Of a stretch of DNA of 64,000 nt, positions 1 to 8,340 are shown one piece after another. The position numbers and the translations under genes were made by a program. The notes under the pieces are model-generated. The model was not told the DNA's origin. It searched no databases and worked only from the letters and a program-made list of their open reading frames with translations. This stretch comes from CAWKEY01 sp963848675 (GTDB taxonomy: Bacteria > Pseudomonadota > Gammaproteobacteria > Methylococcales > Methylomonadaceae): contig CAWKEY010000023.1 in assembly GCA_963848675.1 (NCBI GenBank), positions 372,001 through 436,000 of the forward strand, read 5' to 3'. Position 1 is the stretch's first letter, and each line of letters starts with the position of its first letter.

Positions 1-939
1 ACCAGCCTTGCGCAGCAATTCTGCATCTATGCGCGGCGCTTTGCTGAGCTGCCGGCGAAGGTTGAGTTGATAGCAGCACAAACTCAGCAGAACAGGTTCG
101 ATAGCGGTATCCCCTTCACTCCGGTTTTTGTCCAGATTACCGACAAAATCGACTATTTGTTCCGCTACCCCTGGCGCGACAATAGCCGCTCCCGATTGCG
201 CAACTGCCTGGATGGCGTGATCGCGTGACATGGGTTTTAACTGGCACCAGCTTTTCAGCAGCGAAGGCACATCACGTTCCCAGTTTTTGAGCACCGGTAA
301 AAAGTCTTCCCGGAAAGACAGCACTACCCGGTAAGGTTGCGATAACAAATTCAGCTGCGCGCCAAGCTTCTTGTCAAAATTTCCAGACATGACATTGGCC
401 GGTATTTTATTTTCGATCAGATCCGCCAGGTCATGACATAAAATCTGAGCTTGCGGCAGCTCGGGGTTTGCGCCGGCAAAGACCTCTTCAAACTGATCGA
501 ACACAAAAACCGGGGTAATCAAATGATTATCCTGGCTCCAGATTTCCAGGCCGCGCCGGTGCAGATAGCACCACAGATTTTCGCCTGTTTCGAAAGCCGG
601 ATAGTCGGCCAGAGAATCCTTCAACGCCTCCTGAAACCACTGCGCAGTCTGCTCCAGGTATGAAACAGCGGCTACATTGGCAGTATCCAGGCGGATATAA
701 ACCGGCAAAAAATAGGCCCGGCGCAGTTTGGGAAACAAACCGGCCTGCAGTAACGAGCTTTTACCCAGCCCGGATTTTCCATACAGCACAGTCAACGGCG
801 ACAAGCGGATCAAGCGCAACAGCTCTTCGGCCTCTTCCTCACGGCCAAAGAAAAAATCACGGGAGGCCTCGTCGTAGGTTGCAAGCCCTGGCCAGGGATT
901 TTGCTCATCCAGCGATACACTTTGCCCGGAAATCGTCAT
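1..939 (-). CDS. nSTAND1-type NTPase, 3' end cut by window edge
   Basis: I translated this frame directly: 313 codons without a stop run to the edge of the window, so the protein is incomplete at its C-terminus. Residues 12-33 (NPWPGLATYDEASRDFFFGR) are the typical lead-in of novel STAND NTPases of the nSTAND1 type. A Walker A motif GKSGLGKSS lies at about 54-62 and a Walker B motif FVFDQFEE at about 145-152. STAND NTPases are switch proteins that oligomerise on ATP binding after a sensor is triggered, and in bacteria many are antiviral or conflict proteins. The ATG overlaps the TGA of the SIR2-TIR gene by one base (TGATG), so the two are translationally coupled. Any C-terminal sensor or effector domain lies outside the window. 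Confidence 0.85.
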   Translation of the reverse strand, partial: MTISGQSVSLDEQNPWPGLATYDEASRDFFFGREEEAEELLRLIRLSPLTVLYGKSGLGKSSLLQAGLFPKLRRAYFLPVYIRLDTANVAAVSYLEQTAQWFQEALKDSLADYPAFETGENLWCYLHRRGLEIWSQDNHLITPVFVFDQFEEVFAGANPELPQAQILCHDLADLIENKIPANVMSGNFDKKLGAQLNLLSQPYRVVLSFREDFLPVLKNWERDVPSLLKSWCQLKPMSRDHAIQAVAQSGAAIVAPGVAEQIVDFVGNLDKNRSEGDTAIEPVLLSLCCYQLNLRRQLSKAPRIDAELLRKAG

Positions 940-2342
940 CACTTTTCCTCCCGCCGCAGCTCACGAATCAGCTTGGTCAGATGTTGGCGGGTGCGGGCAT
1001 CGGCAATGCCGCCCGGCGCATGACCAAAATCAATCGTATCACTCCACGCTTTAGGCACCCGAGTATACCCCTGCGGATTGTATTCCTCATCGAGAATGAT
1101 CGGCACAATAAATTCTCTGCCGATAATGCCTTTACTGCGGTCGATGGCGGCATTCCATTCCCGGTAAAAGAATTTTTCGTCGAAACGATCCGCACCCGCC
1201 GAAATCAACGGCAAAAAGTAACGGCAGGCACGAATGCCGTCATAAATCAGTTTTTGAAAATCGCCGCCGGGCTCAATTGCGGTGCGATCGAACCAGATTT
1301 CGCTTTCCGCCAGGCCCTGTTCCCGGAGAGTTTGATAAAGCTGTTCCGCCGCCGGGAGATCCGTGGCCCGTGAATAGCTGATAAAAAACGCGACTTTGAG
1401 CGGATCGGGCGCCTGATTATGATTGGCGTTAGCTGAATTATCTTCTGCCGGCGTGTTACTCGACAACCAGCGGGCATGCAATTCATCGACAAAAGCTTGC
1501 GGCGAAAGCTCGGAAATAATCTCCGTTTCCCGGCTGAAACCACGTAGAAACAAGGCCAGTTCAGGGCGAATATTGCCATCTTCCACCAGCCAGGCGCGCG
1601 TTTTCTTGTCCGCAAGCCGGGTTTGATTGGTTAAACGCAGCAAAAAGCGGCTCAACCAGTCCGGGAAATTCGAGCCGATAAACAACAAGCCCCGCTGCTG
1701 CAATTCGCCCAAAAACCTCAGCGGCACATTGCTGCCGCGCGCAAGCAGGTTATGTGCGTATTCCAGGGTATCTTCATCGTGAATCGCAAATACCGGCGTC
1801 GATCGAGCCTTGCCGAACAGATACAGCAAGTTGACTTCGCCGGGTTTCTTCAGCCAGTCAGCCGCCAGATCGCCCGCTTCGCTGGTGGGTAAGCTCGGCG
1901 AATGCACAATCTCATTGACGGCGCAGCGTTTACGCAAGGCTCGCGCGAGCAAGGTATCCGGGGTCAGCGTCACCAGCAATTTAAAAGACGAAATGGCCGC
2001 CAATTTTTCAATCGAACCCGGCAGTTTGAAAGTCGGCGCCCGGGTTATCGCCTCCAGCGCATCGGCGATATCGCCGTAAAGATCCTGCAGATCAACATTC
2101 GGCTTAAGCAGGGTTACCACTTCATGCAATTCCCGGTGCGGCGTAAGAGTGACGGAAGCCGCGTCGACGTTATAAAGCTCCAGCACCCGTTTAGCAACCT
2201 GCTGCTGTAAGGACTGGGTGTTGTTTTGATCATTCCAGGTCAGCAACTGAGAACCGACAACCGGCACCACCTGCCCTTCCTCGATCGCTTTCAATAATCG
2301 ATTCCAGAAGCGGTCGTCAAGATGGCTTAATGGCTCGGCCAT
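939..2342 (-). CDS. SIR2-like / TIR fusion protein
   Basis: 467 aa. The N-terminal part (about 10-235) resembles SIR2-like NAD-binding domains: a glycine-containing strand at VVPVVGS (25-31), LLVTLTPDTLL (122-132), LLYLFGK followed by FAIHDEDTLEYA (172-196), and GLLFIGSNFPDWL near 218-230. The C-terminal part (about 316-465) is a TIR domain with FFISYSR (319-325), the WFD / PGGDF BB-loop region (350-362) and a REW motif whose Glu395 sits where TIR NADases have their catalytic acid. Both domain types hydrolyse or rearrange NAD in bacterial immunity. The His expected in the SIR2 HG motif is replaced by Phe (LFG), so the SIR2 half may be inactive or divergent. AAGGAG lies 6 nt before the ATG, and the gene starts 25 nt after the TIR-WD40 gene, suggesting one operon. 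Confidence 0.85.
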   Translation of the reverse strand: MAEPLSHLDDRFWNRLLKAIEEGQVVPVVGSQLLTWNDQNNTQSLQQQVAKRVLELYNVDAASVTLTPHRELHEVVTLLKPNVDLQDLYGDIADALEAITRAPTFKLPGSIEKLAAISSFKLLVTLTPDTLLARALRKRCAVNEIVHSPSLPTSEAGDLAADWLKKPGEVNLLYLFGKARSTPVFAIHDEDTLEYAHNLLARGSNVPLRFLGELQQRGLLFIGSNFPDWLSRFLLRLTNQTRLADKKTRAWLVEDGNIRPELALFLRGFSRETEIISELSPQAFVDELHARWLSSNTPAEDNSANANHNQAPDPLKVAFFISYSRATDLPAAEQLYQTLREQGLAESEIWFDRTAIEPGGDFQKLIYDGIRACRYFLPLISAGADRFDEKFFYREWNAAIDRSKGIIGREFIVPIILDEEYNPQGYTRVPKAWSDTIDFGHAPGGIADARTRQHLTKLIRELRREEK

Positions 2343-2367
2343 AATGCACTCCTTTTGAATCTCGTTG

Positions 2368-4995
2368 TCATGGCTGGGTTTCCTCGGTGTTAGCGGTTGT
2401 TGCTCCCGGTTCGTCCGGTGGCATGGGTAGGTCGGGACATTGCTCGATGTACTCGATATCCGGCGACACCCACTCGCGCCATTCCTGGCGGCTCATGTTG
2501 CGGCCGAGTTTTTTGCAGAGTGCTTCGGCCCAGCCTTCAAAAACGCCCCACAGCCGCAAGGTCTTATCCTCACTGCCGGAGACCAAGCGTTTGCCGTCCG
2601 GGCTGAAGGCGACACTGGAAACAGTGTCCTCATGGCCCTTGAGCGGCTGGCCAATAGGCTGGCCGGTGTTCGCGTCCCACAGGCGCAGGGTCATATCCTC
2701 ACTGCCGGAGACGATGCGGGCGCCGTCCGGGCTAAAGGCGACACTGGAAACCGTGCCCTCATGACCGGTGAGCGGTTGGCCAATGGGCTGACCGGTGTTC
2801 GCGTCCCACAGGCGCAGGGTTTTATCGACACTGCCGGAGACGATGCGGGCGCCATCCGGGCTGAAGGCGACGCTGGTAACTATGCTCTCATGGCCCTTCA
2901 GCGGCTGACCGATGGGCTGGCCGGTAGTCGCGTCCCACAGGCGCAGGGTTTTATCGACACTGCCGGAGACGATGTGGGCGCCAGCCGGGCTGAAGGCGAC
3001 GCTGGTAACCCAGAGCTCATGACCGGTGAGCGGATGACCGATGGGCTGACCGGTGTTCGCATCCCAGAGGCGCAGAGTTTTATCGAGACTGCCGGAGACG
3101 ATGTGGGCACCGTCCGGGCTGAAAGCGACGCTGGAAACCCAGAGCTCATGACCGGTGAGCGGCTGGCCGATAGGCTGGCCGGTGTCCGCATCCCAAAGGC
3201 GCAGGGTTTTATCCCCACCGCCGGAGACTATGCGGGCGCCGTCCGGGCTGAAGGCGACGCTGGAAACCCAGAGCTCATGACCGGTGAGCAGCTGACCCAG
3301 GGGCTGTCCGGTCGCCGCGTCCCAGAGCAGCAGGGTTTTATCGACACTGCCGGAAACGATGCGGGCGCCGTCCGGGCTGAAGGCGACGCCCAAAACCGGG
3401 CGCTCATGGCTCTTCAGTGGCAGGCCGATAGGCTGGCCGGTGTTCGCATCCCAGAGGCGCAGAGTTTTATCGACACTGCCGGAGACGATGCGCGCGCCGT
3501 CCGGGCTAAAGGCGACACTGGAAACCGTGCCCTCATGACCGGTGAGCGGTTGGCCAATGGGCTGACCGGTGTTCGCGTCCCACAGGCGCAGGGTTTTATC
3601 CGCACTGCCGGAGACGATGCGGGCGCCGTCCGGACTGAAGGCGACGCTAGAAACCGCGTCCTCATGGCCCTTCAGCGGCTGGCCGATGGGCTGGCCGGTG
3701 TTCATATCCCAGAGGCGCAAGGTTTTGTCCCCACCGGAGACGATGCGGGCGCCGTCCGGGCTGAAGGCGACACTGTTAACCGTCACCTCATGACCGGTGA
3801 GTGGCTGGCCGATGGACTGGCCGGTGTTCACGTCCCACAGGCGCAGGGTTTTATCGTAACTGCCGGAGACGATGCGGGCGCCGTCCGGGCTGAAGGCGAC
3901 GCTGGAAACCGTGCCCTCATGACCGGTGAGCGACTGGCCAATGGGCTGGCCGGTGTTCGCGTCCCACAGGCGCAGGGTTTTATCCGCACTGCCGGAGACG
4001 ATGCGGGCGCCGTCCGGACTGAAGGCGACACTGTAAACCGAGTCCTCATGGCCCTTCAGCGGTTGGCCAATGGGCTGACCGGTGTTCGCGTCCCACAGGC
4101 GCAAGGTTTTATCGTAACCGCCGGAGACGATGTAGGCACCGTCCGGACTGAAGGCGACGCTAGTGATAAGAGCTGCATTCTCTCGCACAAAAATCAGTTG
4201 ACTGAATTTGAGATACTCGGTCTGCAAGGCATCGTTGGTATTGGCCGAGGGGACCAGTCTATGGCCGGCGAGCACCTTGAAAAAGCCTTTAACTGTCCCT
4301 CCCGGCCGCAGTCCGCCAGTCATCGCGCCGCCTTCCGCCACCAGCCGCATAGCTGTGGCGTCCCTGAATTTTCGGTTGGCGTCCCAAGCTTCGTAACCGG
4401 CCCACGAGGCTAACCCGATTAGCACCAAAATAACCGTTGCAACCATCCACCTGAACCAAGTGTTAGATCTAATGAAGCGGGGTGCGACTTGTAGCCGCGT
4501 CAGCACTGCGGGGCTTACTATTCCTTCGGCGACTGAATCTTGGGTTTCGTCTAGCCAGATCCGCCCATCGTGATCGAGCCAATGGAACGCCTCAACCTGT
4601 GGTCCATATCTTTCGATGGCACGGTCCACATTGATCGGAATAATCGGGCGTTTGGGGTGTTTGCGCCGAAACTCCTCAACTTCCTTGCGGACCCACTGGG
4701 ACTGCAACAATGCTCCTTCATTCACCAAGACCACCAGAATGCGTGACCGGTGCAGGGCTTTGACGAGGGTCGTGTCCAGTTTCTCGCCGGGTGGGGCTTC
4801 CTCCTCACTGAAGAAAACCGTGAAATCCAGTTCGCGCAGTCTGCGGGCTAAATCGGAGGCGTAGCTCTGCGCCCCGATGGGAGGATGACCAAGTTTGAAG
4901 GAAATGAAAAAGTCGTAGCCGAAAATACGCGGCCAATTAAACCGGCGTATTTTGCCAGTCGTGGTAGCTTCGCTGTTGGCCGTATTAGTTTTCAC
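2368..4995 (-). CDS. TIR - transmembrane - WD40 repeat protein
   Basis: 875 aa from the chosen start. A TIR domain occupies about residues 25-130 (YDFFISFK; VFFSEEEAPPGEK; SQWVRKEVEEF with candidate catalytic Glu105). One transmembrane helix follows at about 183-202 (WMVATVILVLIGLASWAGY), then a linker, then 13 tandem WD40 repeats of 43 aa (about 279-820) and a 55-residue tail. The repeats are almost identical (SVAFSPDGARIVSGS..DKTLRLWD). Start choice: the longest frame begins with TTG at 5019, inside the upstream gene. GTG at 4995 is preferred because AGGA lies 7 nt before it and it overlaps the upstream TGA as GTGA, a usual coupled start. Likely a membrane-tethered NADase with a propeller sensor; the trigger is unknown. 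Confidence 0.85.
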   Translation of the reverse strand: MKTNTANSEATTTGKIRRFNWPRIFGYDFFISFKLGHPPIGAQSYASDLARRLRELDFTVFFSEEEAPPGEKLDTTLVKALHRSRILVVLVNEGALLQSQWVRKEVEEFRRKHPKRPIIPINVDRAIERYGPQVEAFHWLDHDGRIWLDETQDSVAEGIVSPAVLTRLQVAPRFIRSNTWFRWMVATVILVLIGLASWAGYEAWDANRKFRDATAMRLVAEGGAMTGGLRPGGTVKGFFKVLAGHRLVPSANTNDALQTEYLKFSQLIFVRENAALITSVAFSPDGAYIVSGGYDKTLRLWDANTGQPIGQPLKGHEDSVYSVAFSPDGARIVSGSADKTLRLWDANTGQPIGQSLTGHEGTVSSVAFSPDGARIVSGSYDKTLRLWDVNTGQSIGQPLTGHEVTVNSVAFSPDGARIVSGGDKTLRLWDMNTGQPIGQPLKGHEDAVSSVAFSPDGARIVSGSADKTLRLWDANTGQPIGQPLTGHEGTVSSVAFSPDGARIVSGSVDKTLRLWDANTGQPIGLPLKSHERPVLGVAFSPDGARIVSGSVDKTLLLWDAATGQPLGQLLTGHELWVSSVAFSPDGARIVSGGGDKTLRLWDADTGQPIGQPLTGHELWVSSVAFSPDGAHIVSGSLDKTLRLWDANTGQPIGHPLTGHELWVTSVAFSPAGAHIVSGSVDKTLRLWDATTGQPIGQPLKGHESIVTSVAFSPDGARIVSGSVDKTLRLWDANTGQPIGQPLTGHEGTVSSVAFSPDGARIVSGSEDMTLRLWDANTGQPIGQPLKGHEDTVSSVAFSPDGKRLVSGSEDKTLRLWGVFEGWAEALCKKLGRNMSRQEWREWVSPDIEYIEQCPDLPMPPDEPGATTANTEETQP
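2536..4161 (-). repeat. 13 tandem 129-bp WD40-coding repeats
   Basis: Inside the TIR-WD40 gene, a 129-bp unit coding 43 residues is repeated 13 times. The protein shows the same core in every unit (SVAFSPDG.RIVSGS, DKTLRLWD, TGQPIGQ, GHE), varying mainly in the residue before DKT (A, Y, V, L, E, G) and in the HE-xx-V segment (GT, DS, DA, LW, VT, SI, RP, DT). The fourth unit lacks one codon (IVSGGDKTL). High identity at DNA level implies recent duplication or gene conversion and makes the copy number prone to change. Variation is concentrated where propeller surface loops are expected. Confidence 0.9.
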
Positions 4996-6962
4996 CACAA
5001 TTTCCTGGTATCCAACCAATAAACCTGCCCGGTTTTTTCATTCACCTCTTGATACATATGCGCCGTGCCGCCCGGCGCATCGCCACCCTCGCCATTCCAC
5101 AGGCAGATAAATTGTACCTTTTCAACACCGTAAGCCAGTGCGCTGTACAGCAGCCAAAGGTTGCAGCGTTCGTAGGGGTTGACGTCTTTGGGCGGCTCGC
5201 CCAATTCGATAGGGGCGGCTTTGATTTGGGCTTGTGGTTTGAGCTTGAAATAACGCTCCCGCCAGGATTCGCCGCCGGGGAGTACGGATTTCTGAATAAA
5301 TGCCGGTTCCTCGAAAGGTTGCAGCAGTTTGAGTTTGACGCCGCGTTGCAGGCAGGTTTCGGCAAACAGGATGTCCCCGCCGCACGCGCCTTGGGTCAAG
5401 GCCAAATCTTCAGGCCCTGCACCGATTTTGGCTAGGATTTCGGTAATTTTTTGTGCGGCAATAGCTTCCTTATCGGCCGGGAAACGCGGCGTTTCGCGGC
5501 CTGGCGCATCAATCATGTGGCCGCTGAATAACAAGACGTTGCGCGGTTGCCATTTGCTTTCGGGTTTTTGCAGCCGTGCCAAAGCGCGTTCAAAGGTATC
5601 AATTCCAGCATTGACAGCTTGAAGTTTGAAACCCAAGGCCGCCAGTAAACGCAGTTGCGTCAATGAGGAGTTCAGCGCAAACCAGTCCTGTTCGGCATGG
5701 ACGATGGCTTCCTTGTAAGCACGCGTGACTGTCTCGGGTGTGCCGGTCAGCACCTGCAAATCACCCAGCGTGGCTTTGGCCCAGAAGTATTGCTGAGGAT
5801 CGGCTTCACATTCCGCCCCGTAGCGAACTGCACCGGCCATCGATTCGGCTTGTTCAAGGTTAGGGGTTTGAATGTTCAGGTCGTGGCTGAGGTGGATTAA
5901 GGTCAGCGCATTGATGCCGGAATAATAGTGTCCCGGATGTCGCCGGAATGCCTGGCTGTAACTGGTGATGGCCTGATCGAGCAAAGCATCCTGATAAGCC
6001 GCTTCATCACGGCGTTGTTCCTGTGATAGGAGATTTTTCCAGCTTTCTACCCAGGCATCTTTGTCGATGCGCCCCAATAACGCCCAGGTTTCCGCATCAT
6101 TAGGGTGGCTTTCCAAAATCTGCCGGTAATGATCCCGGGCACGATCCAAAGAATGACCGGGTTTACCGAGCAAGGCCAGACGCTGCAGACAAATACCTTT
6201 TTCTTGTCGTCCTAACAGCTGTTCGGGTTCAACTTCCAGCGCTTTATCCAACTGCTCCAGGGCAAAGTTAAAACATTCGGCCTTGCGCAAGGCGATACCG
6301 GCCTTAAGGTAGGCTTGAGTACGAAAGGCAATGACCGGGGCTTCATCGGCCAACACCAGCAATCCGCCGATGTCGCCGCGTTTGCGGGCCAGTTCCATCT
6401 GACGCACCCAGGCATCGTGAGTTTCCCAGAATTGTTTCGCAGCACCGATGCGCAACACCTGCCATTGCGGTTCCTGAAGATTGGGCAACAATTGGTAAAC
6501 GGGGCTGATTTTGCGGCCATGCCAGGATGCCAGTGAGGCTTTGACCATTTCGGTCAGTGTGGCTTGGTCTTTGTTGAGTGTGGCCGGATCGGGCAGGCTG
6601 TTTTTAAGGCTGTAGTTCAGCTTGCGGTCGGTGTAGATGTCGAAAGGTTGCATGGCACGAGGCCCCTGCACCAGAACTACGCCTCTCGCTCGCAAGGCAT
6701 GGCGAACGCCGAGTTCATACCAGACGTTGGGATTATCCAAGGTCAGATCAGCTACCACCAGATCGGCGATCAGCAATTCCTGGAACATGTCGGTTTTGAT
6801 ATCGCCCGCAGCCTGCTCTTCGTCGGCCCGGAACACTTCCAGGCCGGCGGCTTCAATGGCGGGCTTCAACAGCTTTTCATAGACCGCATTGAAGTCGATG
6901 ACGGTCCCGTCAGGTCCCGTCTTTTTGCCGAACGGCATGGCGACAAAAGCATGCAATTTCAC
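4992..6962 (-). CDS. deoxyribosyltransferase-like / TPR (DUF4071-type) / SLOG-like protein
   Basis: 656 aa from a GTG with GGAGGAG 5 nt upstream. Residues 1-110 form a TIR/nucleoside 2-deoxyribosyltransferase-like fold: AFVAMPFG (5-12), then DLTLDNPNVWYELGVRHAL, where Glu83 of YELG corresponds to the nucleophile of that superfamily. About 150-465 is an alpha-helical repeat region like the bacterial TRAF-binding (DUF4071) proteins. About 470-656 is a Rossmann-like domain with LLFSGHMID and GACGGDILFAE (about 525-535), resembling SLOG/LOG ligand-binding domains. First gene of the four-gene operon; its TGA overlaps the next start. A role as sensor of a nucleotide signal or as an NAD-processing enzyme is inference. 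Confidence 0.75.
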   Translation of the reverse strand: MKLHAFVAMPFGKKTGPDGTVIDFNAVYEKLLKPAIEAAGLEVFRADEEQAAGDIKTDMFQELLIADLVVADLTLDNPNVWYELGVRHALRARGVVLVQGPRAMQPFDIYTDRKLNYSLKNSLPDPATLNKDQATLTEMVKASLASWHGRKISPVYQLLPNLQEPQWQVLRIGAAKQFWETHDAWVRQMELARKRGDIGGLLVLADEAPVIAFRTQAYLKAGIALRKAECFNFALEQLDKALEVEPEQLLGRQEKGICLQRLALLGKPGHSLDRARDHYRQILESHPNDAETWALLGRIDKDAWVESWKNLLSQEQRRDEAAYQDALLDQAITSYSQAFRRHPGHYYSGINALTLIHLSHDLNIQTPNLEQAESMAGAVRYGAECEADPQQYFWAKATLGDLQVLTGTPETVTRAYKEAIVHAEQDWFALNSSLTQLRLLAALGFKLQAVNAGIDTFERALARLQKPESKWQPRNVLLFSGHMIDAPGRETPRFPADKEAIAAQKITEILAKIGAGPEDLALTQGACGGDILFAETCLQRGVKLKLLQPFEEPAFIQKSVLPGGESWRERYFKLKPQAQIKAAPIELGEPPKDVNPYERCNLWLLYSALAYGVEKVQFICLWNGEGGDAPGGTAHMYQEVNEKTGQVYWLDTRKLW

Positions 6963-7126
6963 CGGTTCTCCTCCATGCCTGAAGCATGTCAGCTGACTGA
7001 TTTTTTATATTTTTCTGGTGCTACAGGCTTTAATTATTGCTCCGGCCCAACATTTTTAAACGTCATTGAGCCGGTTTACTAGCAGTGTAGTGGTGTCTAT
7101 CTTTTTAGTAAAGTTTGATAGCCTTC

Positions 7127-7166
7127 ACACTATTGAATATTTCTTCCTTGACATATTCAATAGTGT
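7127..7166. repeat. 14-bp perfect inverted repeat, possible terminator
   Basis: The arms ACACTATTGAATAT (7127-7140) and ATATTCAATAGTGT (7153-7166) are separated by 12 nt. The right arm overlaps the last codons and TGA (7157-7159) of the zinc-ribbon gene. Neither flank carries a clear T-run, and the stem is AT-rich, so it could be a weak terminator of the stress operon or a protein-binding palindrome ahead of the conflict operon. No clear promoter hexamers were recognised in 6974-7126; a small hairpin (CATGC ctgaa GCATG) lies just before the ribosome binding site at 6967-6973. Confidence 0.55.
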
Positions 7167-8338
7167 CGAATGATGACTCTGGGCTCATAAATGGGTGCTG
7201 TTTGGTAACTTTGCTGGCTGTTTTGCAATAATCCGGCTTTATCCATGTAGACGTAAATGCCGCCCGCCAACACGATGGCCGCGATCACGGCAAAGCTGAT
7301 TTTCCACCAGCTGTAGGGCCGTTCCCCCTGCACTTCACCGGTTCGGCCATTGATGACAAACCGGTAGGACTTATCCTGATAACGAAAAGCCGCAGACCAG
7401 ACCGGCAACAGACAGTGCTTGTAGGTCGTGCCGCTGTGGCGGGTTCTAACCTGATGAATACGCTGATGGTCGCCGCCGATATCCAGCGCGATGTCGCGGT
7501 AAATCACACTGTCCATGACTTGTTTGGCATAGTCGAAACCTTCGCTGAGTTCGACTTGATAATATTCGCTGCGAAATCCGCTGAGGTAATGTTCATCATA
7601 GGGAATCAACTGTTCCAGATCCCAGGGCTGCAAGGCATCGAGTATCTTGCGCGGTAACGATTTGCTGGCCCCGACCAGGACATCGTCAAAAAACCGGCTG
7701 ACCCGGCCGCTCACCGGTGTCCAGTGAATTTGGGGGACTTTCCTGATTTCAGTCACCATGCGGTTATTGCGCATCACTTGCACCGGTTGATCGACATAAT
7801 ACACATCGCCGCGCTCGCCGCTGTAATCGGTGACGGTATCGCTGTCGAAAGTCCAGTAAGGCAGGTAAACCCCGCTTAATTTGGTATCACTGCGGGCGTA
7901 TTTTTTAACGGCATTGGGCGCAAACCAGAGCCCCTTGAGCCAGCTTTGAAATTGCTGCCGGGCGCTGAATTCATCAACACTAAAAGGCAGTAAGGATTTG
8001 GGCTGTATGGGTTTGGTTTGCGCGGTTGTAGTGACGATGGGCGTGCCGCAGAACGGGCATTCGCCGGCATGGATACTGGCTTCAAACTGAAAGCCGGCAC
8101 CGCATTCGTCGCAATGAATCTGCGGCTTGGCGGGTTCGGTGCGCGGCTGCGACAACTGACGCAGCGCGTCCTGCAAATCATATTCTTCGATGTTTCCGGC
8201 GCGCTGTTCAATATGATTTTCAAAGCCGCAATAATCGCAGACCAGTGTGCGGGTTCCCGGTGCGTATTTCAGCACCGCTCCGCATTGGCTGCAGGGGAAA
8301 CGCTCAATATCCTTGGATTTTTTAGTCCCTAAGGCCAT
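7157..8338 (-). CDS. double zinc-ribbon membrane protein (YdjG-like)
   Basis: 393 aa from ATG 8338, two nucleotides after the TAA of the SPFH gene; a longer frame reaching 8416 lies entirely within that gene and is not favoured. Two four-cysteine zinc ribbons lie at the N-terminus (C16-C19...C34-C37 and C76-C79...C94-C97). The middle is soluble, and one transmembrane helix lies near the C-terminus (about 345-364, FAVIAAIVLAGGIYVYM). Bacillus YdjG has a zinc-ribbon and membrane-segment layout beside an SPFH protein and acts in a phage-shock/PspA membrane-stress module. A comparable role with the SPFH protein encoded upstream is inferred from context. Confidence 0.75.
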   Translation of the reverse strand: MALGTKKSKDIERFPCSQCGAVLKYAPGTRTLVCDYCGFENHIEQRAGNIEEYDLQDALRQLSQPRTEPAKPQIHCDECGAGFQFEASIHAGECPFCGTPIVTTTAQTKPIQPKSLLPFSVDEFSARQQFQSWLKGLWFAPNAVKKYARSDTKLSGVYLPYWTFDSDTVTDYSGERGDVYYVDQPVQVMRNNRMVTEIRKVPQIHWTPVSGRVSRFFDDVLVGASKSLPRKILDALQPWDLEQLIPYDEHYLSGFRSEYYQVELSEGFDYAKQVMDSVIYRDIALDIGGDHQRIHQVRTRHSGTTYKHCLLPVWSAAFRYQDKSYRFVINGRTGEVQGERPYSWWKISFAVIAAIVLAGGIYVYMDKAGLLQNSQQSYQTAPIYEPRVIIRHY

Positions 8339-8340
8339 TG

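Noticed and set aside
660..1373. 237-codon plus-strand frame
   Set aside because: It runs antisense to the NTPase and SIR2-TIR genes, both of which have clear domains and coupled starts.
2440..4413. Long plus-strand open frame of 657 codons
   Set aside because: It lies antisense to the WD40 repeats and mirrors their periodicity; it has no ribosome binding site and is a product of repeat codon composition.
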